Of a stretch of 5,230 nt of DNA, positions 1 to 4,967 are shown piece after piece. The notes beneath the pieces were generated by a model. The model did not search any database. It saw only the letters and a list, made by a program, of their open reading frames with translations, and had not been told where the DNA came from. Position 1 is the stretch's first letter, and every line of letters begins with the position of its first letter. Location: contig JAYYDT010000109.1 of the NCBI GenBank assembly GCA_036160575.1, positions 1 to 5,230 on the forward strand. Direction: 5' to 3'. This DNA comes from TMED26 sp002694075 (GTDB lineage: Bacteria; Pseudomonadota; Alphaproteobacteria; Thalassobaculales; Thalassobaculaceae). The translations under genes and the position numbers were made by a program.

Positions 1-43
1 GACCAACGTGAACGACTTTCGCGCCATCGTCATCGACCGGTGA
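1..43 (+). CDS. C-terminal end of an unidentified upstream gene (partial)
   Basis: Reading in frame from base 2, the window opens with 13 sense codons (TNVNDFRAIVIDR) and a TGA at 41-43. The start lies outside the window. Thirteen residues are too few to name a family, and I do not recognise them. The frame is chosen because it has a stop just before pyruvate kinase and a plausible coding composition. The 39 bases between this stop and the preferred pyk start contain no obvious promoter or terminator, so the two genes could be co-transcribed. Other frames also read through this stretch, so the call is tentative. Confidence 0.4.
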   Translation, partial: TNVNDFRAIVIDR

Positions 44-82
44 GCGGTGGCGCCGGCCCCCCGCCTCGGTTACAAAGAACCT

Positions 83-1507
83 ATGAGACGTTTTCGTAGC
101 ACCAAGATTGTCGCCACGCTGGGTCCGGCCACCACCCGGGCCCGCGATATCCAAGCTTTGTTCGAGGCCGGCGCCGACGTCTTTCGCTTCAATTTCAGTC
201 ATGGCGACCATGGCGACCATCGCGCCCGCTTTCGGGCGGTTCGCAAGCTGGAAGCGGAAAAGCGACGGCCGATCGCTGTGATGGCCGATTTGCAGGGCCC
301 CAAATTGCGCGTCGGGATCTTCGCCGACGGCGCGGTCGAATTGATCCGCGGGCGCCGCTTCGATCTCGATCTGTCACCCGCGGCGGGGTCGGCCAAACGC
401 GTGAACTTGCCCCATCCCGAGATTTTCGCCGCCGTCTCCGCCGGCACCGAACTCTTGCTCGACGACGGCAAAATCCGCCTGCGTGTCGAGGCGGTCGCGG
501 CCGAGCGGGTACAGACCACGGTGCTGGTCGGCGGCCGCCTGTCGGACCGCAAAGGCGTCAACGTGCCGGGCGCCGTGTTGCCGATTTCGGCGTTGAGCGA
601 AAAAGACCGGGCCGATTTGCGTTTCGCCCTCGATCTCGGTGTCGACTGGGTCGCGCTGTCCTTTGTGCAGCGGCCGGAAGACGTCGCCGAGGCGCGGCGC
701 CTGATCGACGGCCGGGCGGCGATCCTCATCAAGTTGGAAAAGCCGGCGGCAATCGATCATCTGGAGGAATTGATCGAGATCAGCGACGCGGTGATGGTGG
801 CGCGCGGCGATCTTGGGGTCGAAATGCCGCCGGAAATGGTGCCGATCCTGCAGAAACGAATCGTCGCGTTGTGCCGGGAAAAAGGCAAACCGGTGATCGT
901 CGCTACCCAGATGTTGGACTCCATGGTTGCCGCACCGGCGCCGACCCGGGCCGAAGCCTCCGACGTCGCCACCGCGGTTTTCGATTCCGCCGATGCGGTG
1001 ATGCTGTCGGCGGAAACCGCGGCCGGCGGTTTCGCGGTGGAATCGGTCGCCATGATGGATCGCATCATTACCACCGTCGAGGGCGACAGCCAGTACCGCG
1101 CCCGCCAATCGGCGGCGCATTTCGAGCCCGAGGCGACCACTTCCGACGCGATCACCCTGGCCGCCCGGCAGGTGGTGGAGACCATCGGCGCGGCCTGTAT
1201 CGTAACTTATACAACCTCTGGATCGACCACCCTACGGGCCGCCCGCGAGCGGCCGTCGGTGCCGATTCTCTGCATCACCTCCAGCGAGCGGTCGGCGCGC
1301 CGCTTGGCCATGGTATGGGGGGTTCACGCCGTCCACATCACCGAGGAGGCGCGCTTTTCGGCGGTCGTTAACCGGGCGCTCGAAATCGCCGCCGGCGCTG
1401 GCTTCGCGGCGCCCGGCGACAAGGTGGTGATCACCGCCGGTGTGCCGATGGGCACGCCCGGTTCGACCAATGTTCTGCGCGTCGAGCGGATCCCGGGCAC
1501 GCCCTAA
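83..1507 (+). CDS. pyk: Pyruvate kinase
   Basis: Cytosolic glycolytic enzyme transferring phosphate from phosphoenolpyruvate to ADP, giving pyruvate and ATP. From the ATG at 83 the protein has 474 residues, normal for bacterial pyruvate kinases. It opens with RSTKIVATLGPAT, the typical N-terminus. Visible active-site elements: RFNFSHG (R35, N37, S39), D69, R76, the signature AILIKLEKPAAID at 213-225 with catalytic K217 and Mg-binding E219, ARGDLG with D243, and ATQMLDSM with T275. The barrel is split by the B domain (about 71-165, ending near KGVNVPG); the C domain is about 350-474. L70, Q71, K74 and V77 match the potassium-independent subgroup. A GTG at 47 in the same frame would add 12 residues (MAPAPRLGYKEP) that look unlike the family, so ATG 83 is preferred, although its Shine-Dalgarno (AAAGAA) is weak. 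It converges on the S4 gene with a 23-base gap. Confidence 0.97.
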   Translation: MRRFRSTKIVATLGPATTRARDIQALFEAGADVFRFNFSHGDHGDHRARFRAVRKLEAEKRRPIAVMADLQGPKLRVGIFADGAVELIRGRRFDLDLSPAAGSAKRVNLPHPEIFAAVSAGTELLLDDGKIRLRVEAVAAERVQTTVLVGGRLSDRKGVNVPGAVLPISALSEKDRADLRFALDLGVDWVALSFVQRPEDVAEARRLIDGRAAILIKLEKPAAIDHLEELIEISDAVMVARGDLGVEMPPEMVPILQKRIVALCREKGKPVIVATQMLDSMVAAPAPTRAEASDVATAVFDSADAVMLSAETAAGGFAVESVAMMDRIITTVEGDSQYRARQSAAHFEPEATTSDAITLAARQVVETIGAACIVTYTTSGSTTLRAARERPSVPILCITSSERSARRLAMVWGVHAVHITEEARFSAVVNRALEIAAGAGFAAPGDKVVITAGVPMGTPGSTNVLRVERIPGTP

Positions 1508-1530
1508 GAACCGTCGCCGTCACCGCCAGC

Positions 1531-1935
1531 TTACTCGCGGCCGGTCCAGCGGTCGGTCAGGCGTCGCTCGCGCTTGGTCGGGCGGCCACTGCCGGGCGTG
1601 CGGGCCGCCGGTACCGCCGGCGCTGGCGCGGTGCCCTGGGCGGGACCGGCGGTGGGCGGCGCCAGATCCCGGTAGAGGGTCTGCGCTTCCGGCGCCGGGC
1701 CGCGGCGGCTGGCCAGCGCGGCCACCTCGATGACGCGGATATGCGGGCCTTGCGGAAAGGTCAAAACATCGCCGACCCGCACCACCTGGTGCGATTTTGA
1801 GACCACCTGGCCGGACAGCCGCAGGCGGCCACCCTCTAAAAGCTTGGTCGCCAAGCTCCGGGATTTGAAAAAACGCGCGCACCACAACCACTTGTCCAAG
1901 CGCTGGCGGGCGCCGGTGGTGGCCGCGTCGGTCAT
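1531..1935 (-). CDS. hslR: Hsp15/HslR-like S4-domain RNA-binding protein
   Basis: Small basic protein of 134 residues, almost the length of E. coli Hsp15 (133). The S4 RNA-binding fold covers about residues 11-70 and begins RLDKWLWCARFFKSRSLA, followed by LLEGGRLRLSG. The C-terminus GRPTKRERRLTDRW resembles the basic RPDKKERR tail of Hsp15. Hsp15 binds free 50S subunits that carry a stalled nascent chain and helps recycle them; the same role here is inferred from family membership. An Ala/Pro-rich linker (about 91-115) separates the domain from the tail. The ATG overlaps the TGA of the upstream helicase as ATGA, so the two are very probably translationally coupled. No separate promoter is apparent. 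The alphaproteobacterial members are often annotated only as S4-domain proteins, so the symbol is less certain than the family. Confidence 0.88.
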   Translation of the reverse strand: MTDAATTGARQRLDKWLWCARFFKSRSLATKLLEGGRLRLSGQVVSKSHQVVRVGDVLTFPQGPHIRVIEVAALASRRGPAPEAQTLYRDLAPPTAGPAQGTAPAPAVPAARTPGSGRPTKRERRLTDRWTGRE

Positions 1936-4679
1936 TTTTTCAGTTTCAGGTTGGCCAAGACCGCGAAAGGAGAATGGGGGTCGATCTTGGGTTCGGCGCG
2001 GCGTTCGCGCGGCGAACGATTTTGCCCGCTTGGCGGCGGTTTGCCCTTACGATTTTTTTTGCGAGGTTTTTGGCCATCGCCGCGCGGTTTCGCCGATCCG
2101 GCCTCGCCCGTGGCCGCCGCCGGGGGCTCGGCTTGGCTCTCACTTGGCGGCGCGGCGGCGCTGTCGGGGGCGGTCGCCGCACCATCGACCGGCGGCGCCG
2201 CGGCGGTGGTTTGGGCCGTGCCCTCGGCCGAATCCCGCCGTCCGCGCGGCTTGCCGCGGGGGCGGGTTTTGCCGCGCTTCTGGAACACCGGCGTGCCGTC
2301 GTCTTCGGCGCTGTTCTTGCGGTAACCAAGGTCGCCCAGAATGACCGCCATTTCCTCATGGGTGGCACCCAACAGCGACAGCATTTCCTCGTTGACCTTA
2401 AACGGCCCCTCGCGCGCCACGCGGCGGATGGCGGCGGCGACGCGCTCTAACATATCGATGCGCACCGCTTTGCCGCCGACGCGGGCGTAGCCAATCGCGC
2501 GGTCGAATTCAACGGGGATGGTCGGATCGCGGTCGACCGACACGCGGCCTTCCGGCGGCGGCGGATAGCCGTTGCCGGCGTGGGCCGCCCACAGGCGCGC
2601 CCGCATGGCGATGGCGCGCGGCTTCAGCATGTCGCCGAGATAGATATTTTCGGTGCCAAAGCGCAATCCAAGCTGGCCAAGGGCGCGGCGTTGTTCGTCG
2701 CTTAAATCTTTGACCATGTTGCTGACCGCGCCGAACGCGACCGAGCCTAGGTTTTCGATCGCTTGAAACAGAATGCCGCGGCTGCCGCCGTCGAGTGTTT
2801 CTTGGGCCAGGGCGTCGCGTAACCGCACCAGGCTGGGCGCGTCGGCCGCCAAGCGGTCGGCGAACCAGGCGGCGAGGCGGGCCTCGACGCGTTCGCGGCG
2901 GGCACCATCCAAGCTGTCGTCGCACAGCGCCTCTAGCCGCGGGTGGAGGCGGTCATGCCCGGCGGTCAGCTTGGCGATAGCCGCGCCCCGCCAGGTCACC
3001 TGACCGGCGTCGTCGAAGTCGAGGGTGCCGTCCGGAGCCTCGACCAATTGGCCGACGCGGCGCTCCAACTCCTGCGGCAGCACGCGGCGGGCGGCCGCCA
3101 ACACGATTTTGTCGCGGTCGTTTTGGCCATCGTCGGGGTAAAACCGCAAGCCGCGCATCTCGCCGACCCGATGGCCCTCGACAATCACTTCACCGTCGTT
3201 TTTGACGGCCGCCACCAGGTCTTCCTGGTCGGTCAGCTTTTGGCTCAAAACGGCGGCGCGGCGGTCGACGAAACGCTCGGTGAGGCGCTCGTGCAAGGCG
3301 TCGGATAGGCGGTCCTCGATGCTCCGCGCGCGCTGCTGCAAGTCGGCCGGATCGTCGACCCACTCATTGCGATGGCTGACATAGGTCCAGGTGCGCACTT
3401 GCGAGATGCGGTTGACCAGTGTGTCGATTCCTCCATCCAGCCGATCCAACCCGGTCATCTGCTCGTTGACCCAATCCATCGGCAGGCGCTCCGCGTCGCG
3501 GGCCAGATATTGAAAGATCTGAGCCAGCAGGCGCGGATGGCTGTCGGTCATGTTTTTATGGAAATCTGGAATTTGGCAGACATCCCATAGCAAGCGGAGT
3601 CGCGCCGGCGATTGCGCCAACGCGACGACCTCCGGCATGCGCGCCAGGCTTTCCAAGGCGCGTTGGTCCTCGGCTTCACGCTTTCGGATCAACACCTCTT
3701 CGCGTGGCCGTTCCTCCAAGCTCATCTGCAGATCGCGGATTGAGTTGAAGCTAAGATCGCGGTTGCGCCAGTAGAGGCCCTTCACCGGATCAAATTCATG
3801 GGCCTCGATGGCTTCGACCAATTCGGGCTCGATCTCCTGGAGATCGGCGGTCACGCCAAAGGTGCCGTCATTCATGTGGCGCCCGGCACGGCCAGCGATT
3901 TGGGCCAATTCCGGGGCGGTTAGCTTGCGCGGAAAGCGCCCGTCGAATTTGCGGTCGGCGGCAAAGGCGACATGGTCGACATCCATATTCAGCCCCATGC
4001 CGATAGCGTCGGTGGCGATCAGATAGTCCACCTCGCCGGCTTGGTACATGGCCACTTGAGCGTTGCGCGCGCGCGGGCTCAGCGCCCCCATCACCACCGC
4101 CGCGCCGCCACGTTGGCGGCGCACCAATTCGGCCAGCACGTAAACGTCTTGGACCGAGAACGCGACCACCGCGCTACGCCGCGGCAAGCGACTGATTTTG
4201 GTCGCCCCGGAATAGGCCAGGCGCGAAAAGCGCGGCCGGGTGACAATCGCCGCGTCGGGGATCAGCCGGTGAACCAGGCCGCGAACGGTGGCGGCACCCA
4301 GGAACATGGTCTCGACTTTGCCGCGGGCATGCAGCAGGCGATCGGTGAAGACATGACCGCGCTCGGGGTCGGCGGCCAGTTGGATTTCATCGACCGCCAG
4401 AAATTCCACGTCGTGGTCGAGCGGCATCGCCTCGACGGTGCAAATGAAATAGCTGGCGTGCGGTGGAAGGATTTTTTCCTCGCCGGTGATCAGTGCCACG
4501 GTCGCGCGGCCCTTCTTGGCGACCACTCGGTCATAGTTCTCGCGCGCCAAAAGGCGCAATGGAAAACCAATCATGCCGCTGGCGTGGCCCAGCATGCGCT
4601 CGATCGCCAAATACGTTTTGCCGGTGTTGGTCGGCCCAAGCACGGCCGTCACGCGGGTTTGTGCAGCGCTCACTGTCAT
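1932..4679 (-). CDS. SUV3-like DExH-box RNA/DNA helicase
   Basis: Predicted ATP-dependent nucleic-acid helicase of 915 residues, related to mitochondrial SUV3. Motifs in order: Walker A GPTNTGKT (15-22), TGEEK (65-69), Walker B DEIQ (97-100), motif III-like GAAT (128-131), motif V IATDAIGMGLN (221-231) and motif VI QIAGRAGR (260-267). After the core comes the family-typical EFDPVKGLYWRNRDLSF (295-311) and a long C-terminal region. Residues about 801-890 are a low-complexity Lys/Arg and Ala/Pro-rich linker, probably disordered, before a short conserved-looking tail DPHSPFAVLANLKLKK. Mitochondrial SUV3 unwinds RNA for decay; the bacterial substrate is not established. The ATG at 4679 is chosen because a TTG at 4715 only adds a non-family extension. 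GGAG lies just 2 bases before this ATG but 8 bases before a GTG at 4673, which is an alternative start. It is transcribed divergently from metY and overlaps the S4 gene by 4 bases. Confidence 0.93.
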   Translation of the reverse strand: MTVSAAQTRVTAVLGPTNTGKTYLAIERMLGHASGMIGFPLRLLARENYDRVVAKKGRATVALITGEEKILPPHASYFICTVEAMPLDHDVEFLAVDEIQLAADPERGHVFTDRLLHARGKVETMFLGAATVRGLVHRLIPDAAIVTRPRFSRLAYSGATKISRLPRRSAVVAFSVQDVYVLAELVRRQRGGAAVVMGALSPRARNAQVAMYQAGEVDYLIATDAIGMGLNMDVDHVAFAADRKFDGRFPRKLTAPELAQIAGRAGRHMNDGTFGVTADLQEIEPELVEAIEAHEFDPVKGLYWRNRDLSFNSIRDLQMSLEERPREEVLIRKREAEDQRALESLARMPEVVALAQSPARLRLLWDVCQIPDFHKNMTDSHPRLLAQIFQYLARDAERLPMDWVNEQMTGLDRLDGGIDTLVNRISQVRTWTYVSHRNEWVDDPADLQQRARSIEDRLSDALHERLTERFVDRRAAVLSQKLTDQEDLVAAVKNDGEVIVEGHRVGEMRGLRFYPDDGQNDRDKIVLAAARRVLPQELERRVGQLVEAPDGTLDFDDAGQVTWRGAAIAKLTAGHDRLHPRLEALCDDSLDGARRERVEARLAAWFADRLAADAPSLVRLRDALAQETLDGGSRGILFQAIENLGSVAFGAVSNMVKDLSDEQRRALGQLGLRFGTENIYLGDMLKPRAIAMRARLWAAHAGNGYPPPPEGRVSVDRDPTIPVEFDRAIGYARVGGKAVRIDMLERVAAAIRRVAREGPFKVNEEMLSLLGATHEEMAVILGDLGYRKNSAEDDGTPVFQKRGKTRPRGKPRGRRDSAEGTAQTTAAAPPVDGAATAPDSAAAPPSESQAEPPAAATGEAGSAKPRGDGQKPRKKNRKGKPPPSGQNRSPRERRAEPKIDPHSPFAVLANLKLKK

Positions 4680-4721
4680 AGCTCCAGGAGTAACGCGCGG
4701 CGGGCGGAGGGGCAAGGCCCG

Positions 4722-4750
4722 CGATAACCGGACGCGGCGCCGCTTGACAA
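4722..4750 (-). promoter_or_regulatory. Possible helicase promoter
   Basis: On the minus strand TTGTCA (4750-4745) is followed after 17 bases by TTATCG (4727-4722). The -35 matches the consensus at 5 of 6 positions; the -10 is poor. A start near 4715 would give a leader of about 35 bases. The -35 lies on top of the metY -35 on the other strand, so the two promoters would be back to back. Tentative. Confidence 0.25.
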
Positions 4751-4772
4751 TTTTTCCGCTCTGCCCTATCTA
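4744..4772 (+). promoter_or_regulatory. metY promoter
   Basis: A perfect TTGACA -35 at 4744-4749 is followed after 17 bases by TATCTA at 4767-4772, a degenerate -10. The implied start, about 4779-4781, coincides with the first base of the SAM-II aptamer P1 stem at 4780. This is the expected arrangement for a small aptamer at the very 5' end of a transcript. The agreement of spacing with the riboswitch edge is the main support. Confidence 0.65.
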
Positions 4773-4779
4773 CCGGCTC

Positions 4780-4833
4780 AGCGCCGATTTGAGCTCCAGC
4801 TTGCGGGCGCTTTAGAAATGCAGCTAAAGAGGG
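4780..4833 (+). promoter_or_regulatory. SAM-II riboswitch aptamer
   Basis: S-adenosylmethionine-sensing RNA of the SAM-II class, found mainly in alphaproteobacteria ahead of methionine genes. P1 is a perfect 6-bp stem, AGCGCC (4780-4785) with GGCGCT (4806-4811). The loop begins with the class-typical GATTT (4786-4790) and ends with TTGC (4801-4804). The 3' strand AAATGCAGCTAAAGAGGG (4816-4833) closely follows the known Agrobacterium aptamer. The H-type pseudoknot is visible: GCT/GC at 4799-4801 and 4803-4804 pairs with GCAGC (4820-4824), with U4802 bulged; CTC (4794-4796) can also meet GAG (4829-4831). SAM binding should stabilise this fold and lower metY expression. Unusually, the 3' end of the aptamer is 134 bases from the metY start, so repression cannot be by simple masking of an adjacent Shine-Dalgarno. 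Confidence 0.9.
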
Positions 4834-4842
4834 TTTTGACAC

Positions 4843-4875
4843 CCCCTCCCGTTGGCTGCGGCTGAGGGGTTCTTT
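4843..4875 (+). promoter_or_regulatory. Leader hairpin: attenuator or Shine-Dalgarno mask
   Basis: CCCCTC (4843-4848) pairs with GAGGGG (4864-4869), and CCG (4849-4851) with CGG (4859-4861), leaving a CT bulge and a 7-base loop. TTCTTT (4870-4875) follows. It could be a weak intrinsic terminator, or a hairpin that hides GAGGGG, which is ideally spaced (6 bases) before the ATG of a small leader ORF at 4876. Its left arm can instead pair with GAGGG (4829-4833), the last bases of the aptamer, so the two structures exclude each other. Which role applies cannot be decided by reading. Confidence 0.45.
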
Positions 4876-4953
4876 ATGCCCTCCACCGCCAGGGTAGATG
4901 TGGTTTTTCCCTCTTTGGCTGCGTCATTCGCACCGGGCCCCACGGCCCGCTAA
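4876..4953 (+). CDS. Possible 25-codon leader ORF upstream of metY
   Basis: An ATG at 4876 opens a 25-codon frame beginning MPSTARVDVV and ending APGPTAR, with TAA at 4951-4953. GAGGGG at 4864-4869, 6 bases before the ATG, is a good Shine-Dalgarno. The stop overlaps the start of the metY Shine-Dalgarno and lies 14 bases before the metY ATG, which would suit translational coupling. Apart from the start it has no methionine codon, so it is not a classic methionine attenuator peptide. There is no signal peptide or known domain. Translation would melt the 4909-4922 pairing described separately. It may be a chance frame in a GC-rich leader, but its signals are better than chance frames usually show. 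Confidence 0.35.
   Translation: MPSTARVDVVFPSLAASFAPGPTAR
4909..4922 (+). promoter_or_regulatory. Anti-Shine-Dalgarno / switching strand in the metY leader
   Basis: CCCTCTTTGGCTGC is complementary over all 14 bases, with one G-U wobble, to the 3' strand of the aptamer (4820-4833). The same segment (4910-4918) forms 9 consecutive pairs, again with one wobble, with CTAAAGAGG (4950-4958), which covers most of the metY Shine-Dalgarno. The two pairings are mutually exclusive. The complementarity is seen directly; the switching role is inferred. Confidence 0.55.
4934..4949 (+). promoter_or_regulatory. Strong GC hairpin beside the metY Shine-Dalgarno
   Basis: CGGGCC (4934-4939) and GGCCCG (4944-4949) form a perfect 6-bp stem with a CCAC tetraloop, ending two bases before the TAAAGAGGAG region. 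It would stack inside the loop when 4910-4918 pairs with 4950-4958, bringing those strands together. No T-run follows, so it is not an intrinsic terminator. Confidence 0.5.
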
Positions 4954-4960
4954 AGAGGAG
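4952..4960 (+). promoter_or_regulatory. metY Shine-Dalgarno
   Basis: AAAGAGGAG ends 7 bases before the ATG at 4968, a near-ideal strength and distance. This fixes the metY start. It overlaps the stop of the possible leader ORF and can be masked by 4909-4919. Confidence 0.85.
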
Positions 4961-4967
4961 ACCGAAG

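Larger units (their letters stand above)
4823..4958 (+). repeat. Exact 10-base direct repeat GCTAAAGAGG (4823-4832 and 4949-4958)
   Basis: The first copy is the conserved 3' strand of the SAM-II aptamer. The second is the metY Shine-Dalgarno region. The copies are 126 bases apart and compete for the same complementary segment at 4909-4919. The second copy lacks the rest of an aptamer (no P1 stem, no GATTT loop), so it is not a second riboswitch. Confidence 0.7.

Noticed and set aside
201..218. Tandem 9-base repeat ATGGCGACC in pyk
   Set aside because: Two copies only, in frame, encoding HGDHGDH in a loop that varies in the family; no sign of function or slippage damage.
374..1120. Long minus-strand open frame of 248 codons inside pyk
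   Set aside because: It is antisense to clear pyruvate kinase sequence. Such open frames are common opposite GC-rich genes, and the product resembles no family.
1508..1530. Bidirectional terminator between pyk and the S4 gene
   Set aside because: The 23 bases hold no stable inverted repeat and no T- or A-run.
1730..2344. Plus-strand open frame of 204 codons across the S4 and helicase genes
   Set aside because: It is antisense to two well-supported genes, and its Arg/Pro-rich composition is typical of a shadow frame.
3972..4727. Plus-strand open frame of 251 codons opposite the helicase N-terminus
   Set aside because: It lies opposite the helicase Walker motifs, is rich in His/Gln/Arg, and has no recognisable domain.
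4734..4743. Palindrome GCGGCGCCGC upstream of the metY -35 as an operator
   Set aside because: Short and purely G/C in a GC-rich genome. It matches no regulator site I can name, so it is mentioned only as context.
4883..4908. Possible terminator: CCAC/GTGG stem followed by TTTTT
   Set aside because: Only four pairs with a 13-base loop, too weak for a convincing intrinsic terminator despite the T-run.
4934..4960. Possible second SAM-II aptamer next to the metY start
   Set aside because: Only the GCTAAAGAGG tail is present. There is no matching P1 stem, GATTT loop or TTGC element.
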